A DNA stretch of 64,000 bases from Bacteriovoracaceae bacterium UBA6153 (GCA_002428265.1 DIUR01000033.1:248001-312000), one strand, 5' to 3'; positions 43,112 through 52,588 are shown, counted from the stretch's first letter. Numbers and translations: made by a program. The notes: a model not told the origin generated them from the sequence alone.

Positions 43112-43635
43112 CTCATCTCCTTAAGGGAAATCAATCAGGCTTCACACTCATGGAAGTTATGATTGCTATTGCCATTTTTGCAACATTCGCTACCGTTTTT
43201 GTCACGGGTTTTGGATATAACTTAATTGATTCAGGAAGCTTAAAAGAAAATATTATTCTGAAAGATTTATGTGAAAACAAAATCAACGATATTATCACTA
43301 ACCCTCCTACTCTTAACGATGCTCTGACACTGACTAAAGAAACTAAAGATGTTGAGGGTAACACCAACTACCAAACGATTGTTGAGTTCAAAAAATTCCT
43401 AGTTCCGGATATGACCAAGATCGCTGATAAATCTGAGGATGAATCAGGAGACAGTGATGAAGAAAGTCAGCAGGCACAACTTGAAAAGCGAATGTTCACT
43501 GTGTTTAAAGAAAACATGGAAAAGATGATCTGGCAGGTTGAAGTGACAGTGAAGAATAAAACTTCTGGCGAGTCCTTCAAACTAGATGCCTGGATTTACA
43601 ATACGAACGCGGATGTGAAAATTGGAACCTTTTAG
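43090..43635 (+). CDS. gspI: Minor pseudopilin GspI
   Basis: The product is 181 residues, with prepilin site QSG/FTLMEVMIAIAIF and a hydrophobic helix. It has an acidic insertion (DKSEDESGDSDEESQQAQLEK) in the globular domain, absent from typical GspI (about 125 residues). The final segment (MIWQVEVTVKNKTSGESFKL) matches the usual GspI strand order. It would join GspJ and GspK in the pseudopilus tip. Genes overlap at both ends. Confidence 0.85.
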   Translation: MAERQKIAHLLKGNQSGFTLMEVMIAIAIFATFATVFVTGFGYNLIDSGSLKENIILKDLCENKINDIITNPPTLNDALTLTKETKDVEGNTNYQTIVEFKKFLVPDMTKIADKSEDESGDSDEESQQAQLEKRMFTVFKENMEKMIWQVEVTVKNKTSGESFKLDAWIYNTNADVKIGTF

Positions 43636-44521
43636 TGTTCAATCAACATTCAAAAACAATAATGGCTTCACGCTTTTTGAAGTCATGGTCGCTATTACCA
43701 TTTTAGCCTTCATTTCATTTTCAACTTATAGAATGATCGACTCCAACACTGATACCAAAGACAGAGTGACTAAAGAAGACAGTGCAACAGTTCAGACTTT
43801 AACGGCCATCGGTAGACTCGATAGCGACTTCACACAAATGGTGAATCCTCTTTTTTCCAGAAGTAAACTCGCTCCAAGTGCAGCTGCCACAAATGACGTT
43901 TATGCCGATGCTCCAAGCACCGCAAACGGGTCTTTCGATGGCAAAGCAGACAATGGTGAATTGATTCCACAATTTAAATCTGAAGACAAATCAACTATTG
44001 TCTTTCTCACTCAGGCCAATAGAAGAAAAATGGCAGACTCTAAAGAGTCTCGTTTTGCGTGGGTTAAATACAGTCTCTCAAATATGGAAGCAGACCCAGA
44101 AAATCCTGATGATAAAGTTTCAGGACTCTATTCTCTAGTCCGTCAAACCATTTCTACTGATATTTATAATACGACTCTCAACTGGGATGAAGCTAAAAAC
44201 CAATTGGTAATGGACAGGATTAAATCTCTGGAATTTTCATTCTGGGATGAGCGCACTAAAAAGTTCACGACTTCCCTTCAGGAGCTTAACGAAAACAAGA
44301 ATCTTATCCGTTCTTTAAAAGTCGTTATCGTCTGGATGGATGCTGATAACAATGAACAAAAAATCGATAAAGTCTTTAGAGTCATGTACCCATACTTTAA
44401 TGCTAAAAAAGATGCCTTGAACTCAGGTGGCACCGGTGCTTATGGTGGTGGAGTCGCTCCACCGGGAACAAGTGATCCAAGTACCCCTCTTCAACCAGGA
44501 GATGGTGAAGTTGTACAATAA
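43622..44521 (+). CDS. gspJ: Minor pseudopilin GspJ
   Basis: The 299-residue precursor starts at TTG 43622, overlapping gspI by 14 bp; no other in-frame start precedes the prepilin site NNG/FTLFEVMVAI. The globular part shows GspJ features: AIGRLDSDFTQMV, YSLVRQTIS and IKSLEFSFWDERTKKF. The C-terminus is Gly/Pro-rich (GGTGAYGGGVAPPG), a low-complexity tail. TTG use may lower its yield, suiting a tip component. Confidence 0.88.
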   Translation: MEPFSVQSTFKNNNGFTLFEVMVAITILAFISFSTYRMIDSNTDTKDRVTKEDSATVQTLTAIGRLDSDFTQMVNPLFSRSKLAPSAAATNDVYADAPSTANGSFDGKADNGELIPQFKSEDKSTIVFLTQANRRKMADSKESRFAWVKYSLSNMEADPENPDDKVSGLYSLVRQTISTDIYNTTLNWDEAKNQLVMDRIKSLEFSFWDERTKKFTTSLQELNENKNLIRSLKVVIVWMDADNNEQKIDKVFRVMYPYFNAKKDALNSGGTGAYGGGVAPPGTSDPSTPLQPGDGEVVQ

Positions 44522-45932
44522 ACATAGACCAGGATTTACAAAAGCTGTTTTAAAAAGTGAAAGCGGAATTGCTCTCATGATGGTTCTTGGAGTCATCGCA
44601 ATTCTTACTTTTCTTCTGGCCGATTTTACTTTTGAAACAAAACTCAACAAAATTAAAATCTACAACCAGCAAGATAAAATCCAGGCAAGACTTAACTCTG
44701 AATCGGGTTTACATTTTGCCATGGGAAAACTGCGCCTCTATCAAGAAGGAAGAAACAAGCTTGAAAAAGAAGAGTCCTTAAAAAATGCTTTCCCCACTTC
44801 TGATCTGGAAGCTATTTTAACCTCACCTTTCATGTACCCTCTTCCAACACCTAAAGCGGCCAGTATTATTCAAAAAACGGCCCTTGCTGAATTTCAAAAA
44901 AATACCATGTTCAGAGGGGAAGTCTCTGTCACAATTACCAAAATTTCTGGTTTTTTAAATCCTAATGGATTAAGACTCAAGCCTAAGCCGACGACTCAAT
45001 CAACTCAAGACCAGGACCAGGCCGCTGCCGATGTTAATCCAGACTTAGATGATCCAGGTGAAACTGGCACTACCGACGCTGGCGACGGCGCACCTAAAAA
45101 GAATGAGACGGCCGATGTTATTATTGAAAAAAAATTAGTCAGCACTCTTGAGCGCTTGATGAAAGATAAAAGTGACACCGACGAAGATTTTCACTCGAAA
45201 TACGCTAACGTTGACGCTGCTTATTTAGTTAAGGAGTTGAAGTTTTTTGTTAATGACTCTTCAAAATTTACGGATGCTCAGCGCCCTGAAATTGAAGCGA
45301 AATTTTCTCAAAAAAACATTACCCCAAAACACGCACCATTATCATCTATTGATGAGCTCTATCTCCTTCCTTCATGGGATGACTCTATCGTCAATCTCAT
45401 CAAAGATCGCATGAGCGTTCACGAAGTCAGTGTCATTTCCATCAATGAACTTACGATGGATGATTTAAAAATTCTTTTTCCTACCGTCAACGATGTTCAG
45501 GTTGAGCAATTTTTCAAACATAGAGATGGAGATCCCGATAAACAAATTAAAGCTCAAAAGTTTAAAAATGCTGAAGAATTTAAAACTGTTGTTGTGAGCA
45601 ATCTCAATATTGTCAGCGATACTGAATACAACGATAGAATCAACGAGCTTAAACAAGCAGGCCTGACAATCGATACGGCCGGAAAACTTTATAAAGTTAA
45701 CAGCCGTGGTTCTATGAACGATGCCGTCTACAACGTGATTGCCTATATCGATCTTCCTATTAAGCCAGCGGCAAAAAAGGCCGGTACGGCCAAGGCCCCA
45801 GTTAATCCGGACGAAGCAGCAGCTCCAACAAATCCTGATAACCCAGCAACTGGTTCTCCTGACAAAAAAGAAGAAAAGGCCCCGCCTGTCGAGCTTCTTT
45901 CACCAAGAGTTATTGAAATGCGACTAGAATAG
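44502..45932 (+). CDS. gspK: Minor pseudopilin GspK
   Basis: The product is about 476 residues. Start codons in frame near 44502 (ATG), 44505 (GTG) and 44511 (TTG) share one AGGAG; the last has the best spacing. The pilin-type helix ESG/IALMMVLGVIAIL lacks glutamate 5, as usual for GspK, which caps the pseudopilus tip. A large domain follows with SIDELYLLPSWDD and two helix-hairpin-helix-like regions. An acidic low-complexity insert (about 185-220) and a Pro/Ala-rich tail are extra. Confidence 0.88.
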   Translation: MVKLYNKHRPGFTKAVLKSESGIALMMVLGVIAILTFLLADFTFETKLNKIKIYNQQDKIQARLNSESGLHFAMGKLRLYQEGRNKLEKEESLKNAFPTSDLEAILTSPFMYPLPTPKAASIIQKTALAEFQKNTMFRGEVSVTITKISGFLNPNGLRLKPKPTTQSTQDQDQAAADVNPDLDDPGETGTTDAGDGAPKKNETADVIIEKKLVSTLERLMKDKSDTDEDFHSKYANVDAAYLVKELKFFVNDSSKFTDAQRPEIEAKFSQKNITPKHAPLSSIDELYLLPSWDDSIVNLIKDRMSVHEVSVISINELTMDDLKILFPTVNDVQVEQFFKHRDGDPDKQIKAQKFKNAEEFKTVVVSNLNIVSDTEYNDRINELKQAGLTIDTAGKLYKVNSRGSMNDAVYNVIAYIDLPIKPAAKKAGTAKAPVNPDEAAAPTNPDNPATGSPDKKEEKAPPVELLSPRVIEMRLE

Positions 45933-45997
45933 TCTGGCATTAGTTTTCACAAAAATTTCTCTATGCGGAAATCGCCTTTGTCGATAAACTTAAAGAT

Positions 45998-47575
45998 ATG
46001 AATATATTGGCCATTGATATCGGGTCGTACTCAGTCAAGTTTATTGAAGTAAGACCTGAACGAAAAAATTATGTACTGGTTGAAAAGCAGGAAATCATCA
46101 TCGATGAAGTCAGGCCTCATTATCCAAATTTAAATTCACTGCAAGATTTGCAGAAAGAAATTATCAATAATTATATTCAGAAAAAGCCAAGCGACATTCG
46201 CATTATTTTTCAAATGCCCAATGAAATGCTGACAACGAGATACCTGGAAATCCCAGGAACATCAAAGAAAAAAACTGAACAAATTATTCCGTTTCAGTTG
46301 GAAGAAAATCTTCCCTACTCACTTCAAAATGCTCACTTTAGTTCACGTATCAATAAAAAAAGCAGCAGCTTTTCCGTTCTTTCAAATATTACTCAATTAA
46401 GTGTTTTCAAAGATTTTTTTGGCTACTTCGAAAATAAAGAATCTCAGCCTTCAATTCTTACGAGTGAAATCTCTATCATGCAGGCCTACATTGATCATAT
46501 TCGCATGAACGACACTTGTTGCATTATTGACCTTGGACATAAAACGACAAAAGTGTATTTTGTTCAAGACAGGCAGATCGTCTCTAACCATACTTCTTAC
46601 GTAGCAGGACAGGCGATCAACGAAGTGATCTCGAAAACTTATCAAATCAGCATGGAAAATGCGATTATCTATAAGCATGCCAATGCTTTTATGCTCAACG
46701 ATGACCAACTTTTGGAAGTCTCACCTGAACAAAAAGGCTTCGCTCTTTTAATGAAGCAGATTTTCAATCCGCTTATATTAGATTTAAGAAGATGGGAAAT
46801 CGGACACAGAGTAAAATTTGGAACGAACATTGATAAGTTTTATATTTTAGGTGGCTCAAGCGCCATTAATAACCTTGATAATTTTATTCATTATCACACG
46901 GGAATTCACGTAGAGAGCTTGCCTCCCATACTAGATTTAAAAAACGACTACACGGCCAGCGATAAAAACTTTTATCTGGCAAAGATGATGGCCGTTTCTC
47001 AAAAAATCCCTTCGAGCATTATCAATTTCCTCACTGGAAAGTTTCAAACCGCTTCGAATGCTTTTATTTCAATTCACTCTGCTGTCTTTATCTGGGTGAG
47101 AACAACTTTTATTGCATTGTTATTAATCCTGGGTCTTTCGGGAGAGAAATTTATTTTCCTTCAAAAGCAAAACGCTGCTGCTGATTCAAAAATCAAAGCA
47201 TTGATGAAGAGAACGAATCTCAATATCAGCACTCAAGAACGTAAAGCATATGATAAAAATCCAAATAGGATTTTAAATCTGATGAAAAAGAAAAACAAAC
47301 TGGTTAAAGATGAAGTTTCATCAATTCTTTCTTCTCAATCAGTCAATGCGCTCAGACCACTTGCTGCTCTCTCAAAAACGATTCAAAATAATCCTAAAAT
47401 CAGCCTTGAGAGATTTGAGGCCCTTGATTCAATCGTCAGTGCCAGCTTCTATGCAGAAGATCCGACAGAACTGGAAAAAATGAGCGAAACATTAAAGAGT
47501 TCAGGTCTACCAGGGCTTACGGTTAAGTACCTTACAGGCCAGACTAACCTGTCCATTCAATTTGAGGATAGATAA
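45998..47575 (+). CDS. gspL: Type II secretion protein GspL
   Basis: The 525-residue protein has an actin-like cytoplasmic domain as in GspL and PilM (MNILAIDIGSYSVKFIEV, CCIIDLGHKTTKVYFV, YILGGSSAINNL), a membrane span (about 366-384) and a short periplasmic ferredoxin-like domain. It connects GspE to GspM. The N-terminal phosphate-binding loop DIGSYSVK is kept, closer to PilM than to classical GspL, so it may bind nucleotide. The gap from gspK is 65 bp, the widest in the operon. The stop overlaps gspM as TAATG. Confidence 0.92.
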   Translation: MNILAIDIGSYSVKFIEVRPERKNYVLVEKQEIIIDEVRPHYPNLNSLQDLQKEIINNYIQKKPSDIRIIFQMPNEMLTTRYLEIPGTSKKKTEQIIPFQLEENLPYSLQNAHFSSRINKKSSSFSVLSNITQLSVFKDFFGYFENKESQPSILTSEISIMQAYIDHIRMNDTCCIIDLGHKTTKVYFVQDRQIVSNHTSYVAGQAINEVISKTYQISMENAIIYKHANAFMLNDDQLLEVSPEQKGFALLMKQIFNPLILDLRRWEIGHRVKFGTNIDKFYILGGSSAINNLDNFIHYHTGIHVESLPPILDLKNDYTASDKNFYLAKMMAVSQKIPSSIINFLTGKFQTASNAFISIHSAVFIWVRTTFIALLLILGLSGEKFIFLQKQNAAADSKIKALMKRTNLNISTQERKAYDKNPNRILNLMKKKNKLVKDEVSSILSSQSVNALRPLAALSKTIQNNPKISLERFEALDSIVSASFYAEDPTELEKMSETLKSSGLPGLTVKYLTGQTNLSIQFEDR

Positions 47576-48213
47576 TGGAAAAATCATCCAGCATCTTCAT
47601 AAAAATAGACGATTTTATTTTTAAGAAGCTCGACATGCTTAAAAATGAAGGTGTCTTTCAAAAATTTAACGACACTCTCTCTATGTTGGATGAAGCCCAA
47701 CAAAAGCTTATCGCCCAGATAACAACTTTTGGCCTTATCCTGCTGCCTTTTATTTTTGTTGCCGTCTTGTGGTGGGGAAATTCACAAACTAAAAAGTCCA
47801 TCGAAATAAAAAAGCAGATCATAGAGCAAATCGCGCTCTTTGAAGGTAATCAACAAGCACTCAATAATATCAGCTCAAGCTACCTGTCACCTTCTGCTAT
47901 TATCGGCCGTGATGACCTGGATAATAAAATCAGAAACATCATGTCTCAAAATGCTATCGATCAGGAAAAAGTGTCAATAAAAGACTTTCAGGTGGCCTCT
48001 ACATCAGGTGCCGTAGCAAAAATTGAAGCTGAAATCTCTTTCAAAGATTTTGGAACTTCAGATTTTTCAAGTTTTATGAGATCAATGGTTGAGAGCGAAC
48101 GATTTAAAATTCTTTCAATCAACATGACAAAGATTAAAGAGACGAATCTTCTTCAGGGAAAGATGAAACTAATGCACCTAGGGCAAAATGCAGTCAGCCC
48201 ACTTCAAGAGTAA
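47575..48213 (+). CDS. gspM: Type II secretion protein GspM
   Basis: The 212-residue protein has a cytoplasmic N-terminus of about 48 residues, one span (about 50-68, FGLILLPFIFVAVLWW), then a coiled coil and a small alpha/beta periplasmic domain. This layout and its position right after gspL identify GspM, although sequence conservation in the family is low. It would pair with GspL in the inner-membrane platform. Confidence 0.85.
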   Translation: MEKSSSIFIKIDDFIFKKLDMLKNEGVFQKFNDTLSMLDEAQQKLIAQITTFGLILLPFIFVAVLWWGNSQTKKSIEIKKQIIEQIALFEGNQQALNNISSSYLSPSAIIGRDDLDNKIRNIMSQNAIDQEKVSIKDFQVASTSGAVAKIEAEISFKDFGTSDFSSFMRSMVESERFKILSINMTKIKETNLLQGKMKLMHLGQNAVSPLQE

Positions 48214-48225
48214 AAAACAAACACA

Positions 48226-49155
48226 ATGAAAAGAAAACGCATTCAATATAACGAGATATCAGAAGAAACCTACGCACCAAAATACTGGACGAAGGCAAGA
48301 CTTATACTCATTGGTATTGTCCTTCTCTTTTTTGGTTTTTTAGTTAACTTCTCACTTGAAGAAAGAGTTAATAAGTATCTTCAGACGACACTTGGATCAA
48401 ATGCGGCCTGTCCGATTCAATTTGAAAAGATTGAGCTTTCATACTTTCTTCCTAAAATGATTATGAGAAGGCCTGTTATTTTAGGTGCGTGTTTTGGCCA
48501 GTATGCCAATAGACTTGAGTTCAAAGATATTAAAGTTGCCTTCCACTCTCCATCATTTTACCCGGTAGGATTAAGGCTGCACATTGAAGCATTGACTGGC
48601 AGATCAAAAATTAATCTGTTTCCAGTCGTTTCACTTTTTTCTCAAAACGTAAAAATTGAAAATACCATCATTGACACACAGTTATTCGCCCCAATGACTC
48701 AGATGAACCTCTCACCTGTTTCAGGATCAATGTCTGTTGCTGGATTTTTAGAGTTCAAATCTGGAAAAATCAATGACGGAGAATTACAGATCGTTTCAAA
48801 GAATTTTTCTCTACCTTCACAAAATATCCAAGGCTTTGAGCTTACTCAACTCAATCTAAACACGCTGAGGATTTTTGCAAAATTTAATGGGCCAGACACA
48901 CTTACCATTGAAGAAATCAAATTAGGCGAAACAAAAGCTCCTGTTGAGCTTACCCTCAAAGGAACTTTAAAGCTTAACCACGAAAATATTATGGCCTCAA
49001 ATTTAACGCTATCAGGACCACTGAAACTCTCTGAATATATGCTGGTGAATTTCGCCTTTCTAAAACTATTCTTGCCGGCAAACAACACCAGTGGTACCTA
49101 TACTTTAAAGATCAACGGACCTCTGGGTAATCCAGGCGCTCCACAAATACTTTAG
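48226..49155 (+). CDS. gspN: Type II secretion protein GspN
   Basis: The 309-residue protein has a short cytoplasmic tail, a membrane span (25-43, ARLILIGIVLLFFGFLVNF) and an AsmA/GspN-like periplasmic domain with repeated beta-strands (GSMSVAGFLEF, ELTLKGTLKL), ending in TLKINGPLGNPGAPQIL, the usual closing motif. GspN is an accessory, not universal, type II component; its presence with the complete C-M set is typical of deltaproteobacteria-like groups. It ends 9 bp before the isoprenyl synthase gene. Confidence 0.88.
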   Translation: MKRKRIQYNEISEETYAPKYWTKARLILIGIVLLFFGFLVNFSLEERVNKYLQTTLGSNAACPIQFEKIELSYFLPKMIMRRPVILGACFGQYANRLEFKDIKVAFHSPSFYPVGLRLHIEALTGRSKINLFPVVSLFSQNVKIENTIIDTQLFAPMTQMNLSPVSGSMSVAGFLEFKSGKINDGELQIVSKNFSLPSQNIQGFELTQLNLNTLRIFAKFNGPDTLTIEEIKLGETKAPVELTLKGTLKLNHENIMASNLTLSGPLKLSEYMLVNFAFLKLFLPANNTSGTYTLKINGPLGNPGAPQIL

Positions 49156-49164
49156 TTGTAACCA

Positions 49165-50106
49165 ATGCAATCTGAACAAATTGAAAAAATTTTATCTCTT
49201 CATTTGACGAGATCCCTTCCTCACCACGCGATTAAAGATGTTTATTTTTACGCATCACTTCCTGGTGGTAAACTTTTTCGCCCACATTTAGTCTGGTCAA
49301 TCTTAAAAGACTTAAACCCGACTCAATACTTAGACTCTATTCAAAATTTCAATTCTAACCACGCTTATTTGTCTTCTGCGGTCGAATTTCATCATACCTA
49401 TACTTTGTTGCACGATGATCTTCCGGCCATGGATAACGACCTTACAAGACGTGGAAAACCATGTACGCATATTGCCTTTGGTGAGTGGCAGGCATTACTT
49501 GCAGGTGATGGTCTTTTAAATATTTCTTATCAACTGATTGCAAAAGTGAAGCACCCGCGCTTTCAAGAAGTTTTTCGTTTCATGAGCTGGGCACTAGGCC
49601 CAAAAGGTTTGATCCACGGCCAGGTCATGGATCTTAATCATGAGATGACAAAAAATTTCGCCAATACCCTTCGCACTCATGAACTCAAAACAGCAAGACT
49701 CATTCAAACGGCCATTTTAGGAAGTGCAATCCTTGCTAAGACTTCTCCTGACTCCGCCAAAGAAAAGAAGTTATGGAGATACTCACGACTTCTGGGAGTG
49801 AATTTTCAATTGATTGATGATCTAAGCGAGCTGGCAGAAGAAACTCTAAGTGAGCATGAACTAGATGTGAATCCATGGATTCATTTTAAAGATGAAGCTT
49901 ACCAGGAAACTTTGAAAGGCCTCGCGGACTTTAAAAAACTAGCGATTGATTTAAAATTAAAACATACAGATATGATTGTGGCAGATTATTACAAAAAAAT
50001 GCTTACGATCATTGAACCAAACTTAGTTCACATTAATAAACATACGAATGGATCGTTGGATTTAATCCCAGTGATTCTTTTGATGAAGACTTTCGGTGAT
50101 GCTTAA
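49165..50106 (+). CDS. ispA: Polyprenyl (farnesyl-type) diphosphate synthase
   Basis: The 313-residue enzyme condenses isoprenyl diphosphates. The first Asp-rich motif is intact (LLHDDLPAMD, Asp84, Asp85 and Asp90), preceded by FHHTYT and followed by NDLTRRGKPC. The second motif reads DDLSE (218-222), with glutamate replacing the final Asp of DDxxD. GGKLFRP (34-40) binds diphosphate. The length fits short-chain (C15-C20) synthases. It closes the gsp operon by position, yet has no secretion role; the 3' end overlaps a MerR-type gene on the other strand by 45 bp. Confidence 0.88.
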   Translation: MQSEQIEKILSLHLTRSLPHHAIKDVYFYASLPGGKLFRPHLVWSILKDLNPTQYLDSIQNFNSNHAYLSSAVEFHHTYTLLHDDLPAMDNDLTRRGKPCTHIAFGEWQALLAGDGLLNISYQLIAKVKHPRFQEVFRFMSWALGPKGLIHGQVMDLNHEMTKNFANTLRTHELKTARLIQTAILGSAILAKTSPDSAKEKKLWRYSRLLGVNFQLIDDLSELAEETLSEHELDVNPWIHFKDEAYQETLKGLADFKKLAIDLKLKHTDMIVADYYKKMLTIIEPNLVHINKHTNGSLDLIPVILLMKTFGDA

Positions 50107-50559
50107 AATCTCGGCCAGCTTAGATTTTGCCAGCATAAGCTTTTGAAAATCAGATTCAATTAACACTCTCTTTGCCATCGACTCACGTACAGGATACTGA
50201 GCAGCTGGGACAACTTCATCAGAGCTTAAAAAGTCATCGACATCAAGTTCATCGTCTTCAAATGAAAATGTATCTGAGAAATTCTGCTCAACAAGAGACT
50301 CGCGAGGCATAAGAATTTTCATCTCTGCCTTCGCGCGCTCAATTGTCATTTTATCTTCGAATAATAATTTTTTGATTAGAAGAATAGCCTCGATATCACG
50401 GTGTTCGTAAAGTTTTTGTCCTGACGAAGAAGTTAACGGAGCAATTTCTGTGAACTCTGACTCCCAAAAACGTAAAACATAAGATTTTACACCAGTGAGC
50501 GCACAAACTTCATTGATCTTGAAGGAAGATTTGTTGGGAATTTCAATTGGTCCAAACAT
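50062..50559 (-). CDS. MerR-family transcriptional regulator
   Basis: The 165-residue protein has an N-terminal MerR winged helix: FKINEVCALTGVKSYVLRFWESEF then GQKLYEHRDIEAILLIKKLL. The rest is a short acidic helical region without obvious metal or drug ligands. Start ATG 50559 has AGGA 7 nt upstream (TTG 50562 precedes it). A MerR-like gene downstream of ihfA is a common arrangement in proteobacteria, where its targets are poorly known. It overlaps the isoprenyl synthase gene end. Confidence 0.9.
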   Translation of the reverse strand: MFGPIEIPNKSSFKINEVCALTGVKSYVLRFWESEFTEIAPLTSSSGQKLYEHRDIEAILLIKKLLFEDKMTIERAKAEMKILMPRESLVEQNFSDTFSFEDDELDVDDFLSSDEVVPAAQYPVRESMAKRVLIESDFQKLMLAKSKLAEILSITESLHQKNHWD

Positions 50560-50588
50560 CAACTTTTCCTATTAACTTAAACTTACAA

Positions 50589-51020
50589 CTAATCGTTATC
50601 TTCATCTTCCGGAGAAAAATCCATATCGTCTTCACCTTCATCAGTGTTCGACATGAATGAGCTTAGAGCTCTTGCCGTTCCTTCTTTTGGTGGAAGAGAT
50701 TTATTCTCATTACCTTTTTCATCAAGGCGGTGAGCATATCTGATTGTAACGTCTTCTTTTAAAACTTGTGAAGGCTTAAAAGTCAGAACTCTTCTAGCAG
50801 AGATGTCCATTGCTTCACCCGTCTGAGGATTTCTCCCTACGCGAGTTGCTTTGTCTCTGATTGAAAAATTTCCGAAGCCGGATATTTTTACTTTCTCACC
50901 CTTTGAAAGAGTGTCTTTGATAACTTTAAAAACAAGATCAACTAAATCAGCTGCTTCTTTCTTAGAAAAACCAGCTTCTTTGTATACTCGTTCAACGATA
51001 TCGGCCTTCGTGAGACTCAT
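50589..51020 (-). CDS. ihfA: Integration host factor alpha-type protein with acidic tail
   Basis: Residues 1-98 are a DNABII protein: MSLTKADIVERVYKEAGFSK, VKISGFGNFSIRDKATRVGRNPQTGE with the Pro of the beta-arm that kinks DNA, and RRVLTFKPSQVLK. The IHF-alpha assignment follows from similarity to IhfA and from the MerR neighbour. A tail of about 45 residues, ending EDDMDFSPEDEDND, is absent from usual IHF (about 99 residues) and may modulate DNA binding. GGAGGA sits before the ATG. It is followed 29 bp on by the MerR gene. Confidence 0.9.
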   Translation of the reverse strand: MSLTKADIVERVYKEAGFSKKEAADLVDLVFKVIKDTLSKGEKVKISGFGNFSIRDKATRVGRNPQTGEAMDISARRVLTFKPSQVLKEDVTIRYAHRLDEKGNENKSLPPKEGTARALSSFMSNTDEGEDDMDFSPEDEDND

Positions 51021-51140
51021 TATCTTCCTCCATGAAAATTAAAGTGCGCCTTAAACCTTATATTAACAGGTTAACTTAGAAGGTCATTTTTATCTATAAA
51101 AAAATTCAAGCTTTTAAGTTTAATCAACCGTGCCGGTCAA

Positions 51141-52574
51141 CTACTTGCGCTTAACCTTCTTCTTCGTCGTCTCTTTTTCGATCTTTTTCATCAAATTTGC
51201 CTTCTCAGCGTCCTTTTGTTTGATCAAAGCTGTCAGTTTTGCATCAACATCACGAAGTTCTTCGATCAATTTTTTCTTTACAAGCTCTTTGGACTTGGCA
51301 ATTTTGTCGTACTCTTTCAAAGAAGCAGTGTCGTCTTTAACCATTAACTGGCGTTTTTCAACTTCTTCTTTTGTCATTCTATAAATCGGCATGTCGGCCA
51401 GGTACTCAGCAAACGTAAACTTTTTCTTATCAAGATACTCTACGTAAGTTTTTCTGTTAGCTGACTTTGTTGCAACTTCATATTCTTTATCTTTGATGAA
51501 GCGGATGATCTCGTTATTTTGACGAATCTTCTTTTCTAGGTCTTCAGACATGAGTTCATAACGGCGCTTAACAACTTCTAGTCTTTTTGCACCAAAGATT
51601 TCAATAATCTCTTCAGGTGCTGCAAAAATTCTTACTCCGCGCTCAGAAATAAGCGTGTAGTTTGGAACCATTGTTGAGTTAACAGACATCTTCTCAATGA
51701 CTTCAGAAAGTTTTGGCTGCTGCCCTTTCTTGAAGATAAGCTCGATCTTGATATCGTTGTTAACTGATGAGTCGATAAAGTCTTTGATATAATCTTCATC
51801 GATATACTTCGTTAAGTATCTATAGATTTTTGTAGCATCGTATCCGCGTGGAAGCTCAGTAATGTAAATTGATCCATGGATCTCTTCAAACTTCATACTG
51901 AAAACTAAGCGCTTTCTTTCATCTACTTCGATTTTATTTTTGTAGTAGTGAACATAACTCTTAAGTTTTTTTGCAGTTCCTGTTTCAACGAACTGAATAA
52001 TTGAATTAATTAAATCGCTGTGGTGAAAGCTTGGGATGACAGAAGAAAAGCCCGTTCCAATTCCTTCAGCTCCGTTCATAAGCATGATGGGAAGTTTTGG
52101 AAGAAGACAAACCGGCTCCATGACTTTTTCATCATAGTTTGGAACCATATCAACCTGGTTCATGTCATCGAATAGTATTAGGTCCGCAACTTTTCCAAGT
52201 TTACATTCAATATACCTTGAAGCAGCAGGTGCCGGCTCCATTCTCTCTCCGAAATATCCTTTTTTATCAATCAATGGATAGTTGTTTGAGAAAGTATAAT
52301 CCTGGGCCATGTTAACGATGGCCGATTCAACTGATGCTGGTCCATGGGGGTGCAGAGTTAAAACTAAACCAGTCGCACTTGAAACTTTCATCAATCCTTT
52401 TGATTGATTCTTCCAAAGTGTGAAGAGAATTCTACGCTGCCCTGGCTTCAATCCATCTTGAAGATAAGGGATCGCACGATCCATCAAAGTATAAATTTGA
52501 TAATTCCTGTATTCTTCTTTTACGACTTCAGTAAGTGAAACTGTATCAAGTGAATGAAGATATCTTTCTTCCAT
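51141..52574 (-). CDS. parC: Type IIA topoisomerase subunit A, short form
   Basis: The 477-residue protein covers the cleavage core of GyrA/ParC: RAIPYLQDGLKPGQRRIL, the active-site Arg120-Tyr121 in AASRYIECKL, and MNGAEGIGTGFSS, ending in a coiled coil and a Lys-rich tail (KKKVKRK). The whole C-terminal beta-pinwheel is absent (bacterial ParC and GyrA are about 740-880 residues). The phrase YPLIDKKGYFGERMEP and the overall size recall T4 phage and eukaryotic enzymes. It lies 14 bp after the ATPase subunit gene. Without the wrapping domain it should relax and decatenate rather than supercoil. Confidence 0.88.
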   Translation of the reverse strand: MEERYLHSLDTVSLTEVVKEEYRNYQIYTLMDRAIPYLQDGLKPGQRRILFTLWKNQSKGLMKVSSATGLVLTLHPHGPASVESAIVNMAQDYTFSNNYPLIDKKGYFGERMEPAPAASRYIECKLGKVADLILFDDMNQVDMVPNYDEKVMEPVCLLPKLPIMLMNGAEGIGTGFSSVIPSFHHSDLINSIIQFVETGTAKKLKSYVHYYKNKIEVDERKRLVFSMKFEEIHGSIYITELPRGYDATKIYRYLTKYIDEDYIKDFIDSSVNNDIKIELIFKKGQQPKLSEVIEKMSVNSTMVPNYTLISERGVRIFAAPEEIIEIFGAKRLEVVKRRYELMSEDLEKKIRQNNEIIRFIKDKEYEVATKSANRKTYVEYLDKKKFTFAEYLADMPIYRMTKEEVEKRQLMVKDDTASLKEYDKIAKSKELVKKKLIEELRDVDAKLTALIKQKDAEKANLMKKIEKETTKKKVKRK

Positions 52575-52588
52575 TTTAGTTCAATCCT

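Noticed and set aside
34807..50106. Type IV pilus cluster instead of type II secretion
   Set aside because: The order C-D-E-F-G-H-I-J-K-L-M-N, PDZ-bearing GspC, GspG calcium loop and GspN fit type II secretion; no pilT, pilQ or pilA-type genes occur.
51141..52574. Truncated or frameshifted gyrA/parC pseudogene
   Set aside because: The coding frame ends with a regular Lys-rich tail, the active-site Arg-Tyr is intact, and no C-terminal pinwheel remains are found downstream.
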